A DNA stretch of 64,000 bases from Cytophagales bacterium (lineage in GTDB: Bacteria > Bacteroidota > Bacteroidia > Cytophagales > Cyclobacteriaceae), in contig JAKSDQ010000170.1 in NCBI GenBank assembly GCA_022360015.1, positions 1 to 64,000 on the forward strand, given 5' to 3'. Numbering within the stretch: the first letter of the stretch is position 1; each line of letters begins with the position of its first letter. A program made the translations under genes and the position numbers. The notes beneath the pieces are model-generated. The model saw nothing but the letters and a program-made list of their open reading frames with translations. It ran no database searches and had not been told where the DNA came from. Below are positions 1-9,022 of this stretch, piece by piece.

Positions 1-332
1 AAATCGTTTTCAATAATATAAACAAACGACTCGTCACCTGCAATGGCGAGGTCTTTTTCAAAGTGTAGGCTTTCGCTTTCACCAGCCTGTAACGGCTTTT
101 CTGTAGCTAAAAATTGAAAATCAAATGAGTTAATCTCCTGAAACCTGCTAATAGCAATGTTTATTGATTCCTGTGCTCTAATCTCCCCACTGCTATTAAA
201 AACTCTTATGTCGGAGTGTACAATTCTGGAGGAGTTATACGTTTTAGTAGGATCAAAATCTACCGAAGGTTCGTCATCTGAGCAAGCCACGAGCACCAGA
301 ATCAGGAACGGAAATGCTATATTCTTTTTCAT
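1..332 (-). CDS. Lipoprotein of unknown function, C-terminus cut by window edge
   Basis: An open frame runs leftward from an ATG at 332 to the first base of the window, so only the first 110 residues are visible. The N-terminus is a lysine pair, a hydrophobic stretch and a lipobox (LVAC, Cys at residue 17) followed by Ser-Asp-Asp, which is a typical Bacteroidota lipoprotein export signal. The rest is polar and beta-rich in appearance, with no motif I recognise. The protein probably sits on the outer membrane. The function is unknown. Confidence 0.75.
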   Translation of the reverse strand, partial: MKKNIAFPFLILVLVACSDDEPSVDFDPTKTYNSSRIVHSDIRVFNSSGEIRAQESINIAISRFQEINSFDFQFLATEKPLQAGESESLHFEKDLAIAGDESFVYIIEND

Positions 333-982
333 ACCAACCAATAGGACGATAACAATTTACTGAAACTAAATATCAGTATAACCTGGCAGATAAAAATCTT
401 GTACAAGATTCGTATAATCTCATCGCTTTAACAATTTTGACAATTTGCCCGACTTACCTTCAATGCTTCTTCATAACCATTAAATGTAAGCACACGACAT
501 GTAAAATCTGCTACATAGGTAAATACGCCGAAATGATAAAAAGTGACCATATCCTGTTGGTATTATCATGTAATGTTTTAAGTAAATAACACAAAAAAGT
601 AACATAGTTTATTTTGCAAAGAATAAGAAATTGTTTCAGGGGCTGCTTTAATTTGTCAAAGGATCTATCTCAGCCCAATACGGGGGTATTTGACCTCTTA
701 AAACTTACAACTCGTTATAAACTCGAACAATTATATTTGGAGAAAATGGGTTTACACATCCCTATATTAAGAAAAGAAATAGTGGCTTTGACGATGGCCT
801 AATAATCCCCGTTAAGATATAGCCTTACTTCTTTTGTAACCTTACCAAAAACTACAAAAATATACATTCTCTGATTATCCGGTCAATAAAGCCAGCTACC
901 TGTTGCCCTGCAATATAGCTTTAGAAAAACCAACACATTGGTGTAGATTACCGGGCGGATACAATTCTCTATCGACTTCTGC
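333..982. other. 650-bp intergenic region with no supported gene
   Basis: Only short open frames occur here: a 62-codon TTG-started frame on the plus strand (614-802) and a 40-codon frame on the minus strand (428-550). Neither resembles a known family or has convincing initiation signals. I see no RNA gene or strong hairpin. It probably carries the promoter of the lipoprotein gene on the left and the 3' flank of the permease on the right. Confidence 0.5.
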
Positions 983-3370
983 TTATTCGTAATTTAAAAC
1001 ATCAGTTGTCTTCTGAGATAGGATTGCATATAACTCGTATAAGCCGATAAGAATAATTATCATTAATGTACAGATAACGGGAACAACAAAATTATCAAAA
1101 TCAATAGTCGTATGATAAGCAAATTGTTCTAACCATTTTGTACATATATAAAAACCGACGGGTATGGATATGACGATACTTATAAAAAAAAGCATTAGTA
1201 TTTCTTTATTCAAGTTATAGTAAATATGAAGGGTTGTCGCTCCAAGAATCCTTCTAATGGCTAGTTCTTTTGTTTTAAACTCAATATTGTTTTTTAAGTA
1301 AGCAAACAATCCAAATAAGGACAAAAACAAAGTAAGAATGGTGAAGCTTCCGGACACATTGCTCAAAAGACCCTGCTGCCTGTAGGTTGCTGTATATGCA
1401 TTTTCCAATGACTCCATTTCCAATGGCGTTTCAATACCGCTACTTTTCCATACTTTAGACAAATCATCTCTTAATTTGCTTAATTCATCATTTTCATACT
1501 TGATAGTTATATCACCGGCGAAATCTTCAAACGGAATACAAAAATATAATAGAGGTTCGATACTATTGCTAAACGATTCGAAATGAAAATCCTTCATGAT
1601 ACCAATAACTCTGAATTTTTTATTATTATACCAGGGAATATCAGATGAAATAATTGTATTGAGTATTTCCTTGCCAATAAATAGTTTTGATGCAGACTCA
1701 TTAATGATTACACTTACCGTATCTGATGAATAAATTCCACTAAAATTCTTACCTTTTTTCATTGCAATACCCATTGCCGGTATAAATTCTTTATTGACCA
1801 TATTGTACAATACTTTAGCCTCTATTTCATTATTGTCTCCTATCTTAATGTTCGTTGGCCTATACTTCGCATAAAACGGATCCAGGGAAATTCCGATCAG
1901 CTTTATGTAATAAAGGTTTTTCGCTCGCGTAATAAACTCCAAATAACTAGAATTATCAACTCCCTGAGGTGCAGGAATAAGAACTTTGTCCGTTTTACCA
2001 TATCCAACTTCCTTGTTATCGATATAGTTTAACTGCTTTATTACAATGGTTGTGGTGATCATTAATACAATCACTATAGACAATTGAATAATTAATGATG
2101 TTAATTTAAGGTTTGAGTATTTACCATGAGTAATAAGGGTTTTACCTTTTACGATGTCAACTGTCTTTTTCTTTCTCAAATAATATGCGGGTATTAAACC
2201 CCCTATTATTCCAACGGCCACACAAATGGTCATCCATATAAATATTGGACCTTTGGAAGGTAAATATAATTTAAAATGAAATAACTGTTCGAAAACTGAT
2301 CTGTTAAAAAAAACGACTAACAACACTGCTATAAAAAGCGCTACTAGGGATTTAAGTAACGAGTCGAGAACAAGGATTTTGGCAAACGGGTTTTTATGCC
2401 CAAAGATTTTTGCAATGCCTAATATCTTGATTTTTGATGCCGATTGAATGGTGTTGGTGTTAATGAAATTTATTGATGTGATAGTGATGATTGATAACGA
2501 GATAAACCATAAAATATAAATTTGTTTGGGCTCGGTTTTGTCTGATATATCATATTCAATCGCTGTATCGAGATGTGTTTTTTGAATCTGTTGAAGAAAA
2601 TGCGCTTTTTTAATGTGGCTATCATGATTAAGCCTACCACCCCTATCATCCAAATTTAACTCAATGTAGGTTTTATCTTCTTTTGATAAGGCATTCTCAA
2701 ATCTCAGGTAAGTAAAGAAGTAATTTTTGTTAGTCCTATTCAGGAGTTTGTCCCAATGTTTATAACTTTTTCTTGATACTAGAAAATCAAATTGTATACT
2801 GGAATTTTCAACGACATCATCATAAACGCCAGTAACCTTGAATGTTCTTGTCCCAAATCCATCATCTATGGACATCTCTTCTCCGATAACATTAACATTA
2901 CCAAAATGCTTAATGGCCAGTGATCTGGTCAAGGCAATGGTATTTACATTTGAGAACATGGATTGTGATTCTCCTGAAATAATTGAAAAATCAAATACAT
3001 CATTAAATTTTTCATCTACATATAACCCTTTTTCCTCCACTAATGATTCGGTGTCGGTAACCACTTTTACTCCGTAATAAATCGGAATAAAATGTGTGAC
3101 ACTTTCAATTGATGGAAAACTTTCACTTAGATAATCTTTTAAACCTCCACCTGACAGGGCTATGCTCTGATTACCCTCCTCACTTTTCAATACCGTAATA
3201 ATACGATAGATATTGCCATGATCATGGTGAAATGTATCATAGCCCAATTCTATGTTGATCAACATCTGAAGAATAATAAAACCAGAAAAACCTATTGCCA
3301 ACCCACTGACTATTAACAGATTCTTTATCTTTTCTTTTAATATGCTACGAAGCAGTATTTTTAAATCCAT
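983..3370 (-). CDS. FtsX/MacB-type ABC transporter permease
   Basis: This is a 795-residue membrane protein with the layout of large Bacteroidota MacB-like permeases. It has an N-terminal TM helix (about residues 18-38), a long periplasmic core, three TM helices near 280-400, a second N-proximal-like TM (about 425-445), another periplasmic domain and a final FtsX three-helix block (about 675-785). The C-terminus (TTDVLNYE) matches the usual NPVE-x-L-[RK]YE style ending of this family. Such proteins pair with a MacB-like ATPase to move substrates or transmit mechanical work across the envelope, but no ATPase gene lies beside it. Decayed relatives occur at 16767 and 24909. The substrate is unknown. 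Confidence 0.88.
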   Translation of the reverse strand: MDLKILLRSILKEKIKNLLIVSGLAIGFSGFIILQMLINIELGYDTFHHDHGNIYRIITVLKSEEGNQSIALSGGGLKDYLSESFPSIESVTHFIPIYYGVKVVTDTESLVEEKGLYVDEKFNDVFDFSIISGESQSMFSNVNTIALTRSLAIKHFGNVNVIGEEMSIDDGFGTRTFKVTGVYDDVVENSSIQFDFLVSRKSYKHWDKLLNRTNKNYFFTYLRFENALSKEDKTYIELNLDDRGGRLNHDSHIKKAHFLQQIQKTHLDTAIEYDISDKTEPKQIYILWFISLSIITITSINFINTNTIQSASKIKILGIAKIFGHKNPFAKILVLDSLLKSLVALFIAVLLVVFFNRSVFEQLFHFKLYLPSKGPIFIWMTICVAVGIIGGLIPAYYLRKKKTVDIVKGKTLITHGKYSNLKLTSLIIQLSIVIVLMITTTIVIKQLNYIDNKEVGYGKTDKVLIPAPQGVDNSSYLEFITRAKNLYYIKLIGISLDPFYAKYRPTNIKIGDNNEIEAKVLYNMVNKEFIPAMGIAMKKGKNFSGIYSSDTVSVIINESASKLFIGKEILNTIISSDIPWYNNKKFRVIGIMKDFHFESFSNSIEPLLYFCIPFEDFAGDITIKYENDELSKLRDDLSKVWKSSGIETPLEMESLENAYTATYRQQGLLSNVSGSFTILTLFLSLFGLFAYLKNNIEFKTKELAIRRILGATTLHIYYNLNKEILMLFFISIVISIPVGFYICTKWLEQFAYHTTIDFDNFVVPVICTLMIIILIGLYELYAILSQKTTDVLNYE

Positions 3371-3446
3371 TTTGTAAGGATTAATGTTTTATTAAATGTA
3401 TTTTCTAAATTTAATATTTTTAAATACATAGGTAAAGAGAATTTTT

Positions 3447-3760
3447 ATGCTTCCTACCCCCATATTAAAACTAATAATACTGAATGTTTCAATATAAACT
3501 GGGAACAAAAATATCATGACAAGGCTCTCTACTAAATCAAAACCTTAAAAGATGGAGTAGCACTTCACCTTACTGAGCATCATGTAGATTGTTAACCGGC
3601 AGCCAGGGTATTTATCAATTGGAGAGGCCTAAAAGAGTTTCACAAAAATCAGAAAGGGAAGGGGTACCAGTACAACAATTCTGGCATTGAAAAAGCTCTT
3701 TGGACAGATCTCTGCTTGGAAGTAACAGACCCATTTAATAATAAGTTGGAATTTAATTGA
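3447..3760 (+). pseudogene. Decayed glyoxalase / bleomycin-resistance-type protein
   Basis: Translating the frame from about 3500 gives a recognisable vicinal-oxygen-chelate (glyoxalase/bleomycin resistance) C-terminal half: WEQKYHDKA, then VALHLTEHHVDC, ARVFINW, and the ending LCLEVTDPFNNKLEFN. This frame carries two in-frame stops (after residue groups KALY and HHVDC). The plausible N-terminus (MLPTPILKL, ATG at 3447) is in another frame, so an internal deletion or frameshift is also present. The family normally has about 120 residues, which fits the 314-bp span. It cannot be functional as read. Confidence 0.75.
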
Positions 3761-3889
3761 AAGCGATAAAATACAAGAGTAACCTGATAAAATGCCATAG
3801 TAGGTGCAACATTTGATGCGTTTTCAGGACATTTTTAACAATTTCAAACAAAAAAGTCCAAAACTTAACGTTTCGGACCAAAAGTAGAC

Positions 3890-3912
3890 CGGACAGGACA
3901 AATGTCGAACCC
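3890..3912 (-). repeat. tRNA-3'-end-like fragment, left of the restriction cassette
   Basis: The plus strand reads CGGACAGGA, five extra bases, then TCGAACCC. On the minus strand this resembles a tRNA T-arm (GGGTTCGA) running into an acceptor strand (TCCTGTCCG). A matching copy without the extra bases lies at 9236-9253, on the far side of the three-gene cassette. The similarity is short, and T-arm sequences are generally conserved, so an attachment-site role is only a possibility. Confidence 0.35.
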
Positions 3913-3969
3913 TTTTGATGAAGATTTAGAGAAAATTCTTGAGTTGTCTGAGTATTTTAAGGCAGCCTG

Positions 3970-4025
3970 AATTTCCGGGTATAGTCGTAAAATTAGGTTC
4001 TTCTTTAGGGCCATACCCGGAAATT
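3970..4025. repeat. Perfect 13-bp inverted repeat with 30-nt loop
   Basis: AATTTCCGGGTAT (3970-3982) is exactly complementary to ATACCCGGAAATT (4013-4025). It follows the stop of the short frame at 3902-3970. It can form a stable hairpin on either strand but has no T-run, so it is not a clear intrinsic terminator. It could be a remnant of mobile-element ends or a structured RNA. Confidence 0.6.
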
Positions 4026-4359
4026 TTCAAATTCTAACAATGTTTTGAACTAGAAATGATGATTGTTTTAAAATCAACTTTTTGCCAATTTTTCTAGATT
4101 ACTGGCAAAAAATTGAAACCACACTTTTGCGTTTAGTAACAAAAACACTTAACCGGTAAGGACATGAAATACGAATATTAATTAGTACCTCAATATGTGG
4201 TTAATTGAGGGCAATTTTAAGCTAAAGCTGTTGTACTATTTGGTGCTAGCAGTGAGTTATTTAAGAATTGGTTAATTATGCAAAAATAATTTATTTCGAA
4301 TCATGGGACTTGTGAAGAACAAGAAAGCGTTTTCGCAAAAAGAAAATTTAAAGCAAAAG

Positions 4360-4386
4360 TTATCAAAATACGAAAATTTTTGATAA
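4360..4386. promoter_or_regulatory. Candidate operator of the XRE-S24 regulator
   Basis: TTATCAAAA and TTTTGATAA form a perfect 9-bp dyad separated by 9 nt, ending 18 nt before the ATG of the XRE-S24 gene. Controller and CI-like proteins usually bind such dyads in their own promoter. The position would overlap the promoter or 5' leader and suits autorepression of the whole operon. The role is inferred from position and symmetry only. Confidence 0.45.
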
Positions 4387-4404
4387 AATTGTAATACCTC
4401 CAAA

Positions 4405-5034
4405 ATGATCTATTTAAAAGAAATACGCAAGAACCTTGGTTACAGTCAAAAAGAAGTGGCCGCAGAATTAGACATTAGCATTGGAACATACAGTAAAATT
4501 GAAAGAGGAGAAATCCAGTTATCGGTTGATCGTTTGTTACAACTGTCTGTTTTTTTCAATTTACCGCCGGAAGAAATTATTTATCATAATAAAACTACAA
4601 CATCATTCGAAAAGCGGAATTCAAATGTAACTTTCATTCCGGTTTCTGCTCAGGCTGGTTTGCTTAGTGGTTTTTCAAGTGAAAATATTTCAGAACAAGC
4701 TATCCCATTCTCCCTTCCGGTTTTTTACGAAAAGGATCTTTTTATGATCAGCTTAGAAGGTGAAAGTATGTACCCAACTTTTTGTAGTGGGGACTATATA
4801 TTAGTTCAGAAAAATGAAAGTATTTATGATATCAAATGGGGTGAACCATATTTAGTTGCTTCTGAAAACGGACAAGTAGTCAAAAGGATTTGTAAAGCTG
4901 AAGATGAATCCAAACTACTTCTAAGATCAGATAATGAATTGTATGATTCCTATGAGATCGAAATAGCCAAAATAATATCTTTATGGGAAGTTAAAGGCGT
5001 ATTATCAAAAAACCTGGCACCTAAAAGGTCATAG
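4405..5034 (+). CDS. XRE-family regulator with LexA/CI-type S24 autopeptidase domain
   Basis: This 209-residue protein has a helix-turn-helix domain at about residues 4-60 (YSQKEVAAELDIS, TYSKIERG). A C-terminal S24 peptidase-like domain follows. The expected self-cleavage site is Ala84-Gly85 (SAQAGLL), the nucleophile Ser121 (GESMYPTF) and the general-base lysine Lys160 (VVKRI). Proteins of this build (CI, LexA, UmuD relatives) repress promoters and inactivate themselves when RecA filaments form after DNA damage. The stop is 3 nt before the start of the methyltransferase gene, so it is very probably the operon's controller. An SOS-type response is inferred from the intact catalytic residues. 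Confidence 0.88.
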   Translation: MIYLKEIRKNLGYSQKEVAAELDISIGTYSKIERGEIQLSVDRLLQLSVFFNLPPEEIIYHNKTTTSFEKRNSNVTFIPVSAQAGLLSGFSSENISEQAIPFSLPVFYEKDLFMISLEGESMYPTFCSGDYILVQKNESIYDIKWGEPYLVASENGQVVKRICKAEDESKLLLRSDNELYDSYEIEIAKIISLWEVKGVLSKNLAPKRS

Positions 5035-5037
5035 AGA

Positions 5038-8000
5038 ATGGGGGTAAAACCTAAAAGGCATAATGAAACATTTTTAGATCAAGTCTATGACCTACTTGAT
5101 TACAAATCTGGAGATCTGATTGATATAGGAACTTCCAGAAATAATCTTAGTCCTGAAGGCTATATGGAAAAAGGGCAATGGGTGGAAACCTGTGCCTCGA
5201 TAAATAAAAAGACTAAAGAGTTCAAAATAGATACAGTCTTTTTCGTTCAGGAAAATCCAGTTGTTGTTTTTGTAGATGCCACCAATAAACAAAAAGGAGA
5301 GATATTTAAGGTTTTTAACTCTATTTGGTCGTTAGCTCGCCCAAGATTAGTTTTTATTGAAAACAAGTCTTCAGTATCAGTTTATGATTTGGCCTCCATA
5401 CCTGCTAAATCGGATAAAGAACTGGATCCTTTGGTTGATATCATTAAGGAATCAAAGCAAATTTTGAGCGAATTGAGAAGATTTGATCGTGAAAGCATTG
5501 AATCTGGGTTAACTTTTGACAATAAACGTTTTGATGCCGTTAATAACAGGGCCGACCAAACGCTTATAAGTGACTTAAAGCAAGCCAGGAAAAAGTTGTT
5601 TGAGCAAGGGTTAGACGGCGTTAAACTGAAGTACGCTCACGCACTTATTGGTAGATCAATATTCATTAGGTACTTAGAAGATAGAGGAGTTTTAACCAAG
5701 GACTATTTTTATGAACTCGCAAAGGATAACCCAGAAGAAATAGATATTGTAGAAACTCCTTTGCAGGTGAATTTCTATCGAGAGGAAATGCAGGAGTTGA
5801 TTTATCCTCGAATTCTTTCTAACAAGAGCCTAACCTTTAAGCTATTTAGAAAAGTTGCAAATGATTTTAATGGAGATACCTTCGCCACCGATTCTCAAGA
5901 GGAGAGTATTATCGAGCAGTCACATTTAGATTTACTTCAGAACTTTTTGCTTGGGGCCGGAAACACCGAGCAATTATCTTTATACCTCTGGGCCTATCGT
6001 TTTGATATTATCCCGATAGATCTTATAAGTAGTATTTATGAAGAGTTCTACCATTCTGAAAACTTAATTGACGAAGAAACTCAAAAACTAAAGGACAGCA
6101 AAGGAACACATTATACACCTTCATCCTTGGTTGAATTCGTTTTAGCTCGAACTTTAACCATCGATGTACTTAAGGATAAACCAAGAGTTTTGGACCCCGC
6201 TTGCGGCTCTGGAATTTTTCTTGTTGAATCATTCAGGCGAATGGTACGCTATGAATTGTATCGAAAGAATGAACCCTCATTGGATCTTGAAGAACTTTTA
6301 CAGATATTAAAAGAACAGATTGCCGGAATCGAAATTAACCCTGAGGCTATAAAAATAGCTGCATTTAGCCTTTACCTGTCTCTTTTGAACTATCTGAATC
6401 CACCTAATATTCTGAATTACATAAAGAAAGGAGGCAAACTTCCGTACCTAATTAATCATAGTAAGTCTGGAAAAAATCACTTTAACATACTCTTGGAGAG
6501 TAATACTTTTGATACTCAAAGGGTAAATTTAATTTTCCCAAGTTCTTCTTTTGATCTTATCGTTGGTAATCCCCCATGGGGAACTCCTGGTACCAAAGAT
6601 GTTGAAGCAAGAAGAGAACTAAAAGCAATCATTGACTGGTGTGATAAAGCTAACGTTGAACTTCCAGATAAAGAACCATCTCATGCTTTTTTGTGGAGAG
6701 CATTGGACTTTTTAAAACCAAAAGGTATAAGTGCACTACTTGTATCAAGTGGAGTCTTATTGAAATTCTCAGATCGTAGTAATACATTCAAACAGCAACT
6801 TTTAAACTGCTCTACATTCAAAGAGGTAATAAACTTCTCCCACGTTCGTAGAGTATTTTTCTCTAGTGCCATCTCACCATTTATATTAGTTAAATTACAG
6901 AAGGCAAGCCCTTCACCAAACTCAATAATCACATATTTATCTCTACGCAGATCGAAAAGTATTGAAAAGAATAAAGTGGTATTGATCGATAGAACTGATT
7001 TTAAAAGAATAAAGCAATCCAATACCTATGTCAATGATATATGGAAAATTTATTATTGGGGAAGTGATTATGACTTTCAATTAATTAATGCAATAAGAAG
7101 GTTTTCTTCACTGAAGGATTATGCTGATATCCAAAAATCAGGACAGGGGTTTCAAATAGCAAATAAGGCAAATGAAGCAGAGTGGTTATTAAACTATAAG
7201 GCTATACCAGTAAAATACTTTGATAATCCGTTCAACACTATTGACTTAACCAAAAGAAATGATCAGCTGAAGCTTGAAAGTATTCCTGCAAAAGTCAAGT
7301 TAAGAGGTAAAGAAGATTTTTATAGTGGTAAACGAATTTTAATTAGAAGAGGAGTAATCCAAAGTAAAGAACCGAAGGGTCAGATTATTGCAAGGCTGGA
7401 AACAGATGAATTTGCATTTAATCACTCTTTGATTTGCATAAAACTGGAAGGGGAGTACAATGATTTATACAAGGCGGTTGCAGGAATCATGTGGTCATCC
7501 CTGTTTAGGTATTACATGTTTATGACTGCTAGTACCTGGGGAACTTGGCGACAAGAAATCCATCTTAATGAAGTGCTTGAATTTCCTATAGCTATTCCAA
7601 GTTCGGAATTGAAAAATAAAATTTCGAAACTAGTAGATGAAATACAAGCCAAGAATAAATCCAATACAATCTTATTAGAGGATACCCAAGCCATTATTCA
7701 ACCATTACTTACTGAGTTGGATATTTTGGTTTTTGATTTGTACGAATTAACTGGTTTTGAAAGAGGTTTAATTATGGATCGTTGCAATTTGACCATTGAT
7801 TATTATTACAAAGGGGAAAGAGGTTTAGGCAGCCAAAGTATAAAAGATTTGAATTACCTTTCAGATTATATCCAAATTTTCAAAAACTATTGGAAGCGAA
7901 AACTTGGTGAAGGGGAAACATTTAGCCATACATATATAACATTCCGAGACAAAACAATGATTGGCATTGTTTTCAAGTTAGGTAACGTCAATGACATAAA

Positions 8001-8232
8001 TAACAATGAAGTATCAGAAATAGACATTAGTGAATTTAAGGAGCTTCTGGAAAGTGAAACTTCCCGCAACGTTTTTATTGAAGGATTATTCAGGAGGGTT
8101 ACCGAAAATGATCAGATCATAATAATTAAGAGAAATCGCAAGAGTAATTGGACCAAAACTGAGGCAAAATTTGATGCTGAGGCTACATTTCTTGAAATTC
8201 TCAAAACTCCAACAGATAATGCCTTAGGATAA
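5038..8232 (+). CDS. Eco57I-like N6-adenine DNA methyltransferase, restriction-modification component
   Basis: This 1064-residue protein carries the hallmarks of gamma-class N6-adenine methyltransferases. The AdoMet motif I is DPACGSGIFLVESF (Asp386) and the catalytic motif IV is NPPWG (Asn511). About 110 residues before motif I form a helical region (HALIGRSIFIRYLEDRGVL) typical of Type IIG/Type I-like enzymes. The long C-terminal part (about 640-960) should contain the target recognition domain. The first 90 residues look like a PD-(D/E)xK fold (KIDTVFFV, then VVVFVDATN), but the expected E-x-K is D80-A-T82, so that nuclease site appears dead. The gene lies 3 nt after the XRE-S24 gene and 3 nt before a nuclease gene. 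Confidence 0.85.
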   Translation: MGVKPKRHNETFLDQVYDLLDYKSGDLIDIGTSRNNLSPEGYMEKGQWVETCASINKKTKEFKIDTVFFVQENPVVVFVDATNKQKGEIFKVFNSIWSLARPRLVFIENKSSVSVYDLASIPAKSDKELDPLVDIIKESKQILSELRRFDRESIESGLTFDNKRFDAVNNRADQTLISDLKQARKKLFEQGLDGVKLKYAHALIGRSIFIRYLEDRGVLTKDYFYELAKDNPEEIDIVETPLQVNFYREEMQELIYPRILSNKSLTFKLFRKVANDFNGDTFATDSQEESIIEQSHLDLLQNFLLGAGNTEQLSLYLWAYRFDIIPIDLISSIYEEFYHSENLIDEETQKLKDSKGTHYTPSSLVEFVLARTLTIDVLKDKPRVLDPACGSGIFLVESFRRMVRYELYRKNEPSLDLEELLQILKEQIAGIEINPEAIKIAAFSLYLSLLNYLNPPNILNYIKKGGKLPYLINHSKSGKNHFNILLESNTFDTQRVNLIFPSSSFDLIVGNPPWGTPGTKDVEARRELKAIIDWCDKANVELPDKEPSHAFLWRALDFLKPKGISALLVSSGVLLKFSDRSNTFKQQLLNCSTFKEVINFSHVRRVFFSSAISPFILVKLQKASPSPNSIITYLSLRRSKSIEKNKVVLIDRTDFKRIKQSNTYVNDIWKIYYWGSDYDFQLINAIRRFSSLKDYADIQKSGQGFQIANKANEAEWLLNYKAIPVKYFDNPFNTIDLTKRNDQLKLESIPAKVKLRGKEDFYSGKRILIRRGVIQSKEPKGQIIARLETDEFAFNHSLICIKLEGEYNDLYKAVAGIMWSSLFRYYMFMTASTWGTWRQEIHLNEVLEFPIAIPSSELKNKISKLVDEIQAKNKSNTILLEDTQAIIQPLLTELDILVFDLYELTGFERGLIMDRCNLTIDYYYKGERGLGSQSIKDLNYLSDYIQIFKNYWKRKLGEGETFSHTYITFRDKTMIGIVFKLGNVNDINNNEVSEIDISEFKELLESETSRNVFIEGLFRRVTENDQIIIIKRNRKSNWTKTEAKFDAEATFLEILKTPTDNALG

Positions 8233-8235
8233 ATT

Positions 8236-8910
8236 ATGTCATTGTTATCAAGTAGAAATAAGTTTTGGAGGAGGTTTGAGGCTACCATATTTGAAGTTGT
8301 TGAATTAGCGATTGACATCTTCAAAGCTCAAGGGAGTTTTCCTATTAAGGAGGATAATCTAAACCGTGAGTTTTATTTCTGCTTGGTAACAGCAAACTAC
8401 CAATTGCAAAAGCAAAATAGAGGACTGGAGTCTCCCCCTTTCTACGAAGGGAATAATCAGCCAAGTTCAAATGATCAAGAAAGAACAACTCGTGAATCAA
8501 AAAGACCAGACTTTCAATGGACAATCACCGATATTTCGGAATCTGATCCGGAAAAAAGCTCTAAACAATTTGTGCTGGAATGTAAAAGACTAGGACAACC
8601 GGTAGGTAATTGGATACTAAATAAAAACTATGTAAATCATGGTATTAAACGCTTCATAGATGAAGATTATGGATATGCGTATGGCGTTGAGTCTTCAGCA
8701 ATGTTGGGTTACATTCAAAACATGGATCCAACCAGTATTTTGGCTGATGTCAATTCAAATATTAAAAGTCTAAAACAAAACTTGATAAAAAAGCAGAGAA
8801 ACAGAACCAATTTTATTGAGTTATCCCATATAATCAGCAAGAATTTTCCTTTGAATAATCTTGATTTAAAACACATTTGGATTGATACCAGAAAATCCAA
8901 AAAAACATAA
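8236..8910 (+). CDS. PD-(D/E)xK nuclease, partner of the methyltransferase
   Basis: This 224-residue protein is encoded 3 nt after the methyltransferase stop, so it is probably translationally coupled. The core reads RPDFQW (Asp92), then 22 residues later FVLECKRLG (Glu115, Lys117): a complete D...ExK catalytic set following a basic, helical N-terminus. An upstream acidic residue (NREFYF, Glu45) may complete the site. I do not recognise a specific restriction family. The simplest reading is the cleaving subunit of the system; a repair or accessory nuclease is possible. Confidence 0.72.
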   Translation: MSLLSSRNKFWRRFEATIFEVVELAIDIFKAQGSFPIKEDNLNREFYFCLVTANYQLQKQNRGLESPPFYEGNNQPSSNDQERTTRESKRPDFQWTITDISESDPEKSSKQFVLECKRLGQPVGNWILNKNYVNHGIKRFIDEDYGYAYGVESSAMLGYIQNMDPTSILADVNSNIKSLKQNLIKKQRNRTNFIELSHIISKNFPLNNLDLKHIWIDTRKSKKT

Positions 8911-9022
8911 TTAATTTCCTACTATACAGAGTAAAAATTCTAAAAAAAATTTATTTCAATTTTCAATATATCTTAAAATATTATATCGCTTATTTTTGCC
9001 CTTATGGAAGCAGATAAATTTA

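Larger units (their letters stand above)
3761..4404. other. Intergenic region between the glyoxalase pseudogene and the restriction cassette
   Basis: This stretch has no supported gene. It holds a tRNA-3'-end-like fragment (3890-3912), a 22-codon open frame starting MSNPFDEDL at 3902, a perfect 13-bp inverted repeat (3970-4025) and a 27-bp dyad just before the XRE-S24 gene (4360-4386). The composition is strongly AT-rich. Together these suggest an insertion boundary and a regulatory region. Confidence 0.5.

Noticed and set aside
428-550. 40-codon minus-strand frame starting MVTFYHFGVFTYV
   Set aside because: It is too short and isolated to support as a gene without expression or homologue data.
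614-802. 62-codon frame with TTG start
   Set aside because: It has no homology visible, no initiation signal and lies in an AT-rich gap.
5038-8910. Interpretation of the cassette as BREX or DISARM
   Set aside because: The methyltransferase is shaped like an Eco57I/Type IIG enzyme, and none of the other BREX or DISARM genes (such as pglZ, brxC, drmA/B helicases) is present nearby.
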